Positions 8,012 to 15,185 are shown, numbered from the stretch's first letter. The stretch: 53,274 nucleotides of DNA from Actinomadura nitritigenes (GCF_017573545.1 NZ_JAGEOK010000050.1:1-53274), one strand, 5' to 3'. The notes: generated from the sequence alone by a model not told the origin. Program-made: numbers and translations.

Positions 8012-8491
8012 TCAGGCGGCCCCCTGCGCCCGCCGGCGCCGCGCCGCCACCGCGACGCCGCCACCGAGCGCGATCGCACCGAGGCCGGCGCCGGCCAGCA
8101 TCGGGTTCGTCGCGGCGGAGGTGCCGCCGGCACCGGCGGAGGGACCGTGGTGCGGCCTGATCGGCTTGAGGTAACGGCGCGCGACCCACTTGCCGACCTG
8201 CCTCTTCGTCACGCCCTGCCACACCCGGACCCAGCCGTGGGTCGCCCGGCAGTCGGCGCCGATGTGCGCGCCGTGCCTCAGCGCGGGCGGCACCTCCTTG
8301 AACCGGATGCCCGGCCCGGTGCGGACGCTCAGCGTCCTCGCGGTGACCTCGTACCGGCAGACCTTGGACACGGCCGTCCCGTGCTGCGGGGCGGTCGCCG
8401 CCTGGGCGACGCCTCCGCCGGTCAGCAGCGCCAGACCGCCCGCGGCCCCGGCCACCGCGACCGCCACACCGGTTCGCGCGTCTGTCCCCAT
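8012..8491 (-). CDS. exported SH3-like protein with non-LPXTG anchor (paralogue D)
   Basis: A 159-residue paralogue. The signal peptide covers about residues 1-33 (ends AQAA). The single SH3-like repeat runs from VCRYEVTARTLSVRTGPG through GADC and WVRVWQGV to WVARRYLKPI. The tail is GAGGTSAATNP plus the shared hydrophobic stretch AGLGAIALGGGVAVAARRR. The SH3 surface is noticeably basic (KEV, RHG, KRQ, RRY). The start at 8491 follows GGGGAGAAGT. It is the first gene of the array on the minus strand and has its own leader and terminator. The substrate relation to the sortase at 4547-5236 is inferred from tail identity. Confidence 0.83.
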   Translation of the reverse strand: MGTDARTGVAVAVAGAAGGLALLTGGGVAQAATAPQHGTAVSKVCRYEVTARTLSVRTGPGIRFKEVPPALRHGAHIGADCRATHGWVRVWQGVTKRQVGKWVARRYLKPIRPHHGPSAGAGGTSAATNPMLAGAGLGAIALGGGVAVAARRRRAQGAA

Positions 8492-8521
8492 ACTTCTCCC
8501 CCTACTGGTGAACTTGCTGTT

Positions 8522-8541
8522 TGCCGGAGGTGTCCGACATC
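8522..8541 (-). promoter_or_regulatory. conserved leader element of paralogue D (copy 4)
   Basis: TGCCGGA-GGTG-TCCGACA followed by TC, 31 bases upstream of the start at 8491. The 8492-8799 gap separates this gene from the divergent creatininase gene. Apart from this element and the TTTGCG block near 8591-8596 nothing else is recognised there. Confidence 0.55.
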
Positions 8542-8799
8542 GTTTCGTTGATCACACTTCCCGGGGAGAATTCGACTGATGTCGCGCTGATCGCAAACAT
8601 TGGGGACAGCGGTGAGCGGAGATCGTGAAGCCCGCACCGGACTCTTCCCAAGCCAATGCCTTCCGCCTCCGCCAGAAGCCCAGATAATGGACATGCTGAT
8701 CATGTACGACAAAAACCATGAGCAATGCGAGTCGCGGCTATCGGGTCATCCGGCGGGGCATGCCGCCCCGAGCCGCGTGCGGCGTGGCAGGGTGGGCGC

Positions 8800-9567
8800 A
8801 TGGTGCCGACGCACACGAGCACGGAGGAACGGGACGTCCGCGTGGCGCTGCTGCCCGTCGGGAGCTTCGAGCAGCACGGGCCGTTCCTGCCGCTGGCCAC
8901 GGACACGGTGATCGCCTGCACCGTCGCCGAGGAGATCGCCGAGCGCTATCCCGTGCGGGTGCTGCCGCCCGTCACGATCTCCTGCTCGCACGAGCACGCG
9001 GGCTGGCCGGGGACGGTCAGCATCTCGGCCGCGACCCTGTACGCGGTGGTGCGGGACGTCGCGGAGTCGCTGCGGAAGGCCGGCGTGCCCAAGCTGGTGC
9101 TGGTGAGCGGGCACGGTGGCAACTACGTGCTCGGCAACGTCGTCCAGGAGTCGGCCGGCGCCATGGCGCTGTTCCCCGGGATCGACGAATGGGAGGACGC
9201 GCGCGCGGCCGCCGGAATGACGACGTCCGGCATCTCCGACATGCACGCCGGGGAGCTGGAGACGTCGATCCTGCTCCACGCCCACCCGGAACTGGTGCGC
9301 CCCGGATACGAGGGCTCCGATCACCTCGCCGACGACCGGCGCCACCTGCTGACCGCCGGGATGGCGCCCTACACCGCGTCGGGGGTCATCGGGCGGCCGT
9401 CACTGGCCTCGGCCGGCAAGGGCCGGGACGCGCTGGCCAGCCTCGTCGGGGCGTTCGGGAGCTGCCTCGCGGTGCTGGACCAGCAGGGTGAGGGCGCCCG
9501 GCAGGGCGGACACGAAGGTCAGGACGCCGTAGACGACGGAGACGGTGAGGCCCTCGCCGGAGCCTAG
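8800..9567 (+). CDS. creatininase-family amidohydrolase (candidate FAPy deformylase)
   Basis: A 255-residue metal-dependent amidohydrolase. Metal-ligand motifs are present: Glu24, His26 and Asp35 in GSFEQHGPFLPLATDT, His105 in VSGHGGN, and DMHAGELETS (His149, Glu152/154). The family includes creatininase, MftE, and archaeal ArfB, which deformylates FAPy made from GTP. The GTP cyclohydrolase II homologue at 14421 may make FAPy, so deformylation is the attractive guess. The ATG at 8800 is preferred because conserved sequence starts about 15 residues later. The last 30 residues look unconserved and overlap the 3' end of the convergent membrane-protein gene by 168 bases. Reaction not established. 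Confidence 0.85.
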   Translation: MVPTHTSTEERDVRVALLPVGSFEQHGPFLPLATDTVIACTVAEEIAERYPVRVLPPVTISCSHEHAGWPGTVSISAATLYAVVRDVAESLRKAGVPKLVLVSGHGGNYVLGNVVQESAGAMALFPGIDEWEDARAAAGMTTSGISDMHAGELETSILLHAHPELVRPGYEGSDHLADDRRHLLTAGMAPYTASGVIGRPSLASAGKGRDALASLVGAFGSCLAVLDQQGEGARQGGHEGQDAVDDGDGEALAGA

Positions 9568-10326
9568 GCCCGCGGCGCCGAACGCCAGGGCGGTCACGGC
9601 CTCGCGGGGCCCCCAGCCGCCGACGTTGACCGGCAGTCCCATGACGAGCAGCGCCAGCAGCATCAGCGGCAGCAGTTCGGTGAGGGGCGCGTGGGAGCCG
9701 GCGGCGCGCGCGGCGACGACGAACAGGGCGAGATGCCCGGCGAGCGCCGCGGCGGACAGCGCGGCGATGCCCGGCCAGGCCGCGAGGACGCCCCGGGCCT
9801 CGGCGAGCGCGGCGGCGACCGCGCGGTGCCGCCACCGGGCCAGCGCGAGCAGGACGCTCAGCACCAGCGCCGCCGGGATCAGCGCGGGCGCCAGCGACGC
9901 CAGCAGGGACGGGCGGGCCGGCAGGACGGCCAGGCACGCCAGCACGAGGACGACCTGCCCCGCCGCGCGCTCCAGGACGACCGCGCGGACGCCGCGTCCG
10001 ACGTCCCCGGACCGGTGGCCGTGGCTGACGGCGCGGTGCACGTCGCCGAGGACCCCGGCGGGCAGCACCGCGTTGAGGAACAGCGCCCGGTAGTAGGCGG
10101 CGACGGCGCCGGACAGCGGCAGCGGCAGGCCGAGGCGCCCGGCGATCAGCCGCCAGCGGGCCGCGGCGCACACGGTGCTGAGCAGGCCGACGGCCAGCGC
10201 GGCCGCGACGGACGGGCCGTCGACCGCCTTCAGCGCGGCCACGAACGCCGACGTGCTGTGCCACCACAGCAGGCAGGCGAGGATCGCGAGCGCGGCCGCG
10301 ACGCGCAGCCAGGGACGGAGCTTCAC
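9400..10326 (-). CDS. LPG-synthase/flippase-like integral membrane protein (UPF0104)
   Basis: A 308-residue protein with about 7-8 hydrophobic segments from residue 8 to 285. It matches the lysylphosphatidylglycerol synthetase transmembrane family (PF03706), with YYRALFLNAVLPAGVLGDVHRA near residue 75 and GLPVNVGGWGPREA near 240 as typical marks. There is no soluble aminoacyl-transfer domain, so this is the membrane half only, a type often linked to lipid or glycolipid transport. The GTG start at 10326 overlaps the methyltransferase stop (GTGA). It is the last gene of the operon and overlaps the convergent creatininase gene. In context it may move or hold a lipid-linked product. Confidence 0.8.
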   Translation of the reverse strand: MKLRPWLRVAAALAILACLLWWHSTSAFVAALKAVDGPSVAAALAVGLLSTVCAAARWRLIAGRLGLPLPLSGAVAAYYRALFLNAVLPAGVLGDVHRAVSHGHRSGDVGRGVRAVVLERAAGQVVLVLACLAVLPARPSLLASLAPALIPAALVLSVLLALARWRHRAVAAALAEARGVLAAWPGIAALSAAALAGHLALFVVAARAAGSHAPLTELLPLMLLALLVMGLPVNVGGWGPREAVTALAFGAAGLGSGEGLTVSVVYGVLTFVSALPGALTLLVQHREAAPERPDEAGQRVPALAGRGQ

Positions 10327-11120
10327 GACGTTCCCCCGGGGAGTGCGAGCAGGTCGGTGTGGTGGACCTCGACGGCGAGGCGGCCCGCGTCGCACTCGGC
10401 GAGGCGGCGGCGCAGGTACTCGGCGGCGGGTTCGGCGAGGTCGGGGCGCTGCTCGACGGCGGCGCCGACCCAGCCCCGCAGCCATTCGGCGGCGAGCTCG
10501 GCCCGGTCCGGGCCGAGCCGCCACGGGCTGGGACGGGTCTGGACGGCCGCGCCGCGGCGGCGGAACGCGGTCGCGGCGGCGGCGGACGCGTCCGGGCCGA
10601 GCAGCCCGTCGCGCCGCTGGTGGGCGTCGAACGCGGCGCCGATCTCGGCGTCGAGCGGGTCGTGCGGGAGGATCCGGACGCGTCCGGCGACCGTGAGGGT
10701 CAGCAGCGCCGGGCAGGACGCGGCGGCGGCGATCCCGTCGACCTCCTCGGCGGTGAGGACGTCCAGCAGCGCGGACGCGGTGACCAGCGACGCGCCGACG
10801 AGGTCGGCGGCGCGCAGGTCCGCGATGCCGCCCTCGCGGGTCTCGAGGGTGGCGGGCGTGCCGTCGGCGGTGCGGTAGGCGTTGGCGCGGGCCTCCTCCA
10901 GCAGCGCGGGGTCGCCGTCGTACAGGACCCAGTGCTGGGGGCCGGGAAGGCGGGGGGCGAGCCAGCGCCCGAGCGCGCCGGTGCCGCAGCCGAGGTCCCA
11001 GATGACCAGCGGCCCGCCGGCCGGCAGGCGGGCGCGCAGCGGGGCGAGCAGCTCGCCGGCGCGGGCGGCGGCGTCGGCGTCCTCGCGCAGCGCCAGCCAG
11101 GACGGGGCGAAAGCGGTCAT
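10323..11120 (-). CDS. class I SAM-dependent methyltransferase
   Basis: A 265-residue protein with the SAM-binding motif I IWDLGCGTGALGRWL at about residues 40-54 and the acidic end of beta-2 in WVLYDGDPALL (about 68-78). Later parts (VTASALLDVLTAEEVDGI, LLTLTVAGRV) fit a Rossmann-like methyltransferase. The target is unknown; the operon suggests a small molecule rather than RNA or protein. The start overlaps the glycosyltransferase stop (ATGA), and its own stop overlaps the membrane protein start. Confidence 0.82.
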   Translation of the reverse strand: MTAFAPSWLALREDADAAARAGELLAPLRARLPAGGPLVIWDLGCGTGALGRWLAPRLPGPQHWVLYDGDPALLEEARANAYRTADGTPATLETREGGIADLRAADLVGASLVTASALLDVLTAEEVDGIAAAASCPALLTLTVAGRVRILPHDPLDAEIGAAFDAHQRRDGLLGPDASAAAATAFRRRGAAVQTRPSPWRLGPDRAELAAEWLRGWVGAAVEQRPDLAEPAAEYLRRRLAECDAGRLAVEVHHTDLLALPGGTS

Positions 11121-12208
11121 GGCGTCTCCTCGGCGAGCCCGTCCAGGACGGCGGCCATGCGGCGGGACGTGTCGTCCCAGCCGGACAGGGTGCCGCGGCG
11201 CCGCCGAGCGGCGTCCCGCAGCCGGTCGCGCAGGCCGGGGTCGAGCAGCCAGCGGCGCAGGGCCTCGGCGAGCGCGGCGGGGTCGTCCGGGGGGACGAGC
11301 AGGCCGGGAACGGTGCCGCCGGGCGCGTGCCCGAGGGTGCCGGGAACGCCGTCGACGTCACTGGCCACGACGGGGGTGCCGCGTGCGAGCGCCTCGGTGA
11401 CGACCATGCCGTAGGTCTCCGAGCGGGTCGGCAGGACGGCGAGGTCGGCGGCGTCGTGGACGGCGGCGAGCCGGGGCCCGGTGAGGGGCCCGGCGAGGCG
11501 GACGCGGTCGCCGAGCGAGTACCGGGCGATCAGGTCGCGCACCCGCCCGGCGTGGGCGGGGTCGCGGTCGAGGGGCCCGGCGCAGACGCAGCTCCACGGC
11601 AGGCCGGCGACGCGGGCGAGGGCCTCGACGAGGACGTCGTGCCCCTTGCGCGGGGTCACCGACGCGACGCACAGCAGGCGCGACGCCCCGTCGGTGCCGG
11701 CGGCGAGCGGCGCGGGATCGGTGCCGGGCGGGACGGCGTGCACCCGGGCGGGATCGAGGTCATGGTGCCTGATCAGGCGTTTCATCGCCCACGGGCTGGT
11801 CGCGACGACCGCGGCGGCGGAGTGCAGCGTGTCGCGTTCGAGGGCGTCGAGCCGGTCGTCGCCCTCGTCGACGAGCGGCATGTGGACGAGGACGGCGAGC
11901 CGCAGCCGGGACGCGTGCGGGACGACGACGTCCGGCACCCCGCACGCGACCAGGCCGTCCATCAGGACGGCGGTCCCGTCGGGCAGGGCGGCGAGAAACC
12001 GGCCGAGCCCCGCGCGGGCCGCCGCGCCGGGCCGCGGCCAGCTCCCCGGCGCGGCGATCTCCCGGACGGGCCGCCCCGCGGCGGCGAGCGCCCGGCAGAG
12101 CCGCCGGTCGTAGACGTTGCCGCCGCTCGGGACGTCCGGGTCGTCGATGTCGCCGGGGACCACGAACGCGGTGCCGCCGGGGGCGGCGAACGCGGTGCCG
12201 CCGGTCAC
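11117..12208 (-). CDS. GT4-family glycosyltransferase
   Basis: A 363-residue GT-B fold glycosyltransferase. The C-terminal donor domain shows LLCVASVTPRKGHDVLVEAL (about 195-214), and the family-4 signature RSETYGMVVTEALARGTPVVAS with its E-x7-E pattern near 275-295. The N-terminal half includes PHASRLRLAVLVHMPL. The GTG at 12208 overlaps the stop of the PTPS homologue (GTGA), excluding the long upstream open frame as part of the gene. It would transfer a sugar from a nucleotide donor to an operon-specific acceptor; donor and acceptor are not readable from sequence. Confidence 0.87.
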   Translation of the reverse strand: MTGGTAFAAPGGTAFVVPGDIDDPDVPSGGNVYDRRLCRALAAAGRPVREIAAPGSWPRPGAAARAGLGRFLAALPDGTAVLMDGLVACGVPDVVVPHASRLRLAVLVHMPLVDEGDDRLDALERDTLHSAAAVVATSPWAMKRLIRHHDLDPARVHAVPPGTDPAPLAAGTDGASRLLCVASVTPRKGHDVLVEALARVAGLPWSCVCAGPLDRDPAHAGRVRDLIARYSLGDRVRLAGPLTGPRLAAVHDAADLAVLPTRSETYGMVVTEALARGTPVVASDVDGVPGTLGHAPGGTVPGLLVPPDDPAALAEALRRWLLDPGLRDRLRDAARRRRGTLSGWDDTSRRMAAVLDGLAEETP

Positions 12209-12603
12209 AGCCCGCGCTCGTAACTCGCCCAGGCGATGTGCGACTCCCGCAGCGTCACCGCGATCCCGGACAGCCCGCGCGCGCTCTCCCCCATCGTCCC
12301 GGCGTGGATCCGGGCGGCGAGCCGGTCGGCGAGGACCTTCGCGAGGTACTCCGTCGTCGTGTTGACCCCGGCGAACTCGGGCTCGTCGTCCAGGTTGCGG
12401 TAGTTCAGCTCCCGCAGCACCTCGCCGAGCTCGCGGGTGGCGAGCCCGATGTCGACCACGACGTTGTCGGCGTCGAGTTCCGCGCGGCGGAACGTCGCGT
12501 CCACGACGAAGGTGGCGCCGTGCAGCCCCTGCGCCGGGCCGAAGACCTCGCCGCGGAAGCTGTGCGCGACCATGAAATGGTCGCGGACGGTGATGCCGAA
12601 CAC
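12205..12603 (-). CDS. PTPS/QueD-fold protein lacking canonical zinc and catalytic residues
   Basis: A 132-residue T-fold protein of the 6-pyruvoyl-tetrahydropterin synthase/QueD family. Family layout is clear: DHFMVAHSF (His14), GLHGATFVVDATFRR (His28), VVDIGLATRELGEVL, NTTTEYLAKVLADRL, and TLRES (Glu120). The usual LHGH is LHGA, so one zinc ligand is replaced by Ala30, and the catalytic Cys expected four residues before His28 is Ala. From memory, the Streptomyces coelicolor homologue SCO6650 also lacks zinc and PTPS activity while keeping a pterin-type pocket. The GTG at 12603 follows GGGAGGG. This is therefore probably not a folate or queuosine enzyme. Confidence 0.85.
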   Translation of the reverse strand: MFGITVRDHFMVAHSFRGEVFGPAQGLHGATFVVDATFRRAELDADNVVVDIGLATRELGEVLRELNYRNLDDEPEFAGVNTTTEYLAKVLADRLAARIHAGTMGESARGLSGIAVTLRESHIAWASYERGL

Positions 12604-12638
12604 GTGCCCTCCCTGTTCCGTCCCTGCCGGGGCGTGCT

Positions 12639-12695
12639 GTGCGTTTCCGTGCCTGCCGTGCGTTTCCGTGCCTGCCGTGCGTTGCCGTCCGTGCC
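12639..12695. repeat. short tandem repeat, 19-base unit, three copies
   Basis: Two exact copies of a 19-base unit (GTGCGTTTCCGTGCCTGCC, 12639-12657 and 12658-12676) and a third with three changes (12677-12695). They fill the only real gap in this operon, between the dehydrogenase stop and the PTPS start. No hairpin is evident. It may be a polymorphic slippage tract. Confidence 0.85.
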
Positions 12696-12698
12696 GCG

Positions 12699-13679
12699 CT
12701 AGTCCGCCGGGTAGTCGATCCGGTGGCAGAGCGCGGGCGGCTCCCCGCGCGCCAAGCGGGCCATGGCATGGGGAAGCTCGTCGAAGGGGCTGTTCCCCGT
12801 GATCAGTGCGTCGAAAGCCGGGGCGGCCAGCAGCCGCAGCGCCAGCGCGAGCCGGTCGCCGAACGACCGGCGGGACCGCCGGGCCGGCGCCACCATGCCG
12901 ACCTGGCTGGCGCGGACGGCGAGCCGGCGCGAGTGGAAGAACTCGCCGAGCGGGAGGCTCACCTTCCGGTCGCCGTACCAGCTCAGCTCGATCACCTCGC
13001 CCTCCGGCGCGAGCAGCTCCAGCGACCGGACCAGCCCGTCCTCGGTCGCGCTGGCGTGGAACACCAGGTCGCGCCCGCCGTCGGCGTCGCCGGGCAGCGC
13101 GAACCGGACGCCGAGCGCGCGCGCCGTCTCCGCCCGCGCCGGGTCGACGTCGACGAGCTGGACGTCGCACCCGGGCAGCCCGGCGAGGACGCCCGCCACC
13201 GAGCAGCCGACCATGCCCGCGCCGACGACCGCGATCCGGTCGCCGACCAGCGGCGCCGCGTCCCACAGCGCGTTCACCGCGGTCTCCACGGTCCCGGCGA
13301 GGACCGCGCGCTCGGGCGGGACGCCGTCCGGCACCGGGACGACGGCGCCCTCCGGGACCACGTAGCGGGTCTGGTGCGGATAGAGGCAGAACACGTGCCG
13401 CCCGGCCAGCTCCGGCGGGCCGTGCTCGACGACCCCGACGTTGAGGTACCCGTACTTGACCGGCCCGGGGAACGCGCCGTCCTGGAACGGCGCCCGCATC
13501 ACCGCGTACTGGTTCTCCGGGACGCCGCCGCGGAAGACGAGCGTCTCGGTCCCCCGGCTGACACCGGAGAACACCGTCCGGACGACGACCTCGCCGGGCC
13601 CCGGCTCCGGCAGCTCCACCGGGCGGATCTCCCCCTCACCGGGCGACCGGATCCAGAACGCGCGCGCGTCGAGCCCCAT
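12699..13679 (-). CDS. zinc-type (MDR superfamily) alcohol dehydrogenase
   Basis: A 326-residue medium-chain dehydrogenase/reductase. The N-terminal GroES-like fold includes VSRGTETLVFRGG and PVKYGYLNVGVV. The NAD(P)-binding Rossmann fold begins IAVVGAGMVGCSVAGVL near residue 150 and has an acidic beta-2 end (QLVDVDPARAETARALG), suggesting NAD. The usual GHE zinc motif is not seen, so catalytic zinc is doubtful. Its 5' end overlaps the CDP-alcohol phosphatidyltransferase gene by 44 bases. It presumably oxidises or reduces an intermediate of the local pathway; the substrate is unknown. Confidence 0.83.
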   Translation of the reverse strand: MGLDARAFWIRSPGEGEIRPVELPEPGPGEVVVRTVFSGVSRGTETLVFRGGVPENQYAVMRAPFQDGAFPGPVKYGYLNVGVVEHGPPELAGRHVFCLYPHQTRYVVPEGAVVPVPDGVPPERAVLAGTVETAVNALWDAAPLVGDRIAVVGAGMVGCSVAGVLAGLPGCDVQLVDVDPARAETARALGVRFALPGDADGGRDLVFHASATEDGLVRSLELLAPEGEVIELSWYGDRKVSLPLGEFFHSRRLAVRASQVGMVAPARRSRRSFGDRLALALRLLAAPAFDALITGNSPFDELPHAMARLARGEPPALCHRIDYPAD

Positions 13680-14424
13680 GCACTTCCCTCCCCCGCCGGG
13701 TCCTGCGGTGCCGCGCGGCCAGCGCCAGCACGTCCCTCCCGAACGACCACGCCAGCAGCGCCAGCGCCGCCGCCACGAACACCGCCGCGTACGGCACGGC
13801 CCCGGACGCGGCGGCCGTCAGCACGACGCCCTGCACCACCGCGACCGCCTTGCGCGCGAAGCTCGGCGGCAGCGGCGCCCGCAGCCACGGCGCCGCCCAC
13901 GACGCCGCGGCGAACGCGTACCGCATCGCCCCGATCGCCAGCACCCACAGCCCGACCACCGCCGCGACCTGCACCGACAGGACCAGGATCAGCAACGCGT
14001 CGGCCTCCATGTCGAAGCGCGCGCCGAGTTCCGACGCCGTCCCGGTGCGCCGCGCGACACGTCCGTCCACCCCGTCCAGGACGAGCGCGACGGCCGCGAG
14101 GGCGACCGGCGCCCCGGCCGGCCCGCCGTGGACGAGCCGTCCCGTGACGAGCGCCGCGACGCATCCGATGAGCACGAGCCGCGCCAGCGTGACGTGGTCG
14201 GCGGGGCGCAGCGCGCGCCGTCCCCGGAACGCGAACTCCAGGACGCCCCACGCGGCGAGGGCGCAGGCGACGCCCGCGGCGAGCCCCGCCGGGCCCGGCC
14301 GCAGCCACGCCACGGCCGCCACCTGGACGCACGCCGCGCCGGCCAGCTCCCACGCCCGCCACACCACGGGCCGGCGCCGCCCCGGCCGCGGCACGGGGCG
14401 CGGCACCGTCATCGGCCTGGTCAT
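13636..14424 (-). CDS. CDP-alcohol phosphatidyltransferase family membrane enzyme
   Basis: A 262-residue integral membrane protein with about six hydrophobic segments. The complete CDP-alcohol phosphotransferase motif is present: Asp117-G-V-Asp120-G-x2-Ala-Arg, eight residues, Gly134-x3-Asp138-x3-Asp142. The enzyme class joins a CDP-activated alcohol to a second alcohol with release of CMP. The start overlaps the stop of the GTP cyclohydrolase II homologue (ATGA). In this operon it could attach a lipid or polyol phosphate to the pathway product. That role is inference; no substrate can be read from sequence. Confidence 0.87.
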   Translation of the reverse strand: MTRPMTVPRPVPRPGRRRPVVWRAWELAGAACVQVAAVAWLRPGPAGLAAGVACALAAWGVLEFAFRGRRALRPADHVTLARLVLIGCVAALVTGRLVHGGPAGAPVALAAVALVLDGVDGRVARRTGTASELGARFDMEADALLILVLSVQVAAVVGLWVLAIGAMRYAFAAASWAAPWLRAPLPPSFARKAVAVVQGVVLTAAASGAVPYAAVFVAAALALLAWSFGRDVLALAARHRRTRRGREVHGARRARVLDPVAR

Positions 14425-15086
14425 CGGCGCGCCTCACCGGCGTCGACCGGGGCCGCCTTCGCGGGCGGCACGCCGTCCAGCTGCGGCAGGTCGTGGCCGA
14501 GGCGGTCGCGCTTGGCGGTCAGGTAGCGGAGGTTGTCGTCGCTGACCGGGACGAGGAGGGGGACCCGGGCGGCGACGTCGATGCCGTAGGACCGCAGGGC
14601 GCTGACCTTCACCGGGTTGTTCGACAGCAGCCGCACCGACCCGACGCCGAGGTACCGCAGCACCCGGGCGGCGGGCCCGTAGTCGCGGGTGTCGACCGGC
14701 AGCCCGATCGCGGTCGCGGAGTCGACGGTGTCGAGCCCCTGGTCCTGCAGGACGTGCGTGCGGACCTTCGCCACCAGCCCGATCCCCCGGCCCTCGTGGC
14801 CGCGCAGGTAGATCAGGACGCCGGCGCCCTCCCGGACGAGGGCGTCCATCGCCGCGTCCAGCTGGTCGCCGCACTCGCACCGGGTGGCGCCGAAGATGTC
14901 GCCGGTCATGCACTCGGAGTGCATCCGGACGAGGACGTCCGCGCGGCCGGCGACGTCGCCCCGGACGAGCGCCATGTGCTCGTTGCCGTCGACCGGGTCC
15001 CGGAACGCGACGGCGCGGAACGTGCCGCGCCGCGTTCTCAGGTCCGCCTCCGCGATGTCCTCGCTGTCGATGCCCTGGTCGTGCAT
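14421..15086 (-). CDS. ribA: GTP cyclohydrolase II homologue with Tyr-to-His active-site change
   Basis: A 221-residue GTP cyclohydrolase II-type enzyme with no DHBP-synthase half. Zinc ligands Cys59, Cys70 and Cys72 are present (HSECMTGDIFGATRCECGDQL), as are Asp132/Arg134 in LPVDTRDYG and the SNNPVK loop. In KVRTHVLQDQG, His111 replaces the Tyr of the usual IRAYALQDQG (Tyr105 in the E. coli enzyme). From memory, S. coelicolor SCO6655 has Met there and stops at the formylated pyrimidine FAPy. Producing FAPy for a dedicated pathway is therefore likely. First gene of the leftward operon, coupled by ATGA to the next. No other riboflavin gene is nearby. Confidence 0.88.
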   Translation of the reverse strand: MHDQGIDSEDIAEADLRTRRGTFRAVAFRDPVDGNEHMALVRGDVAGRADVLVRMHSECMTGDIFGATRCECGDQLDAAMDALVREGAGVLIYLRGHEGRGIGLVAKVRTHVLQDQGLDTVDSATAIGLPVDTRDYGPAARVLRYLGVGSVRLLSNNPVKVSALRSYGIDVAARVPLLVPVSDDNLRYLTAKRDRLGHDLPQLDGVPPAKAAPVDAGEARR

Positions 15087-15185
15087 CTTCCCCTCCTCGG
15101 CTCGTGATCACCGTGCCCCGCAGCGATCGGTACGCAGCGGCCGCGGCCCGTGGTCGCGTCCCCGGCGATGAATCTACCCGTGAAT

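Noticed and set aside
9400..9567. Convergent 168-base overlap read as a frameshift or misassembly
   Set aside because: Both frames stay open and both proteins keep full-length conserved cores before the overlap, so an ordinary 3' overlap with unconserved tails is simpler.
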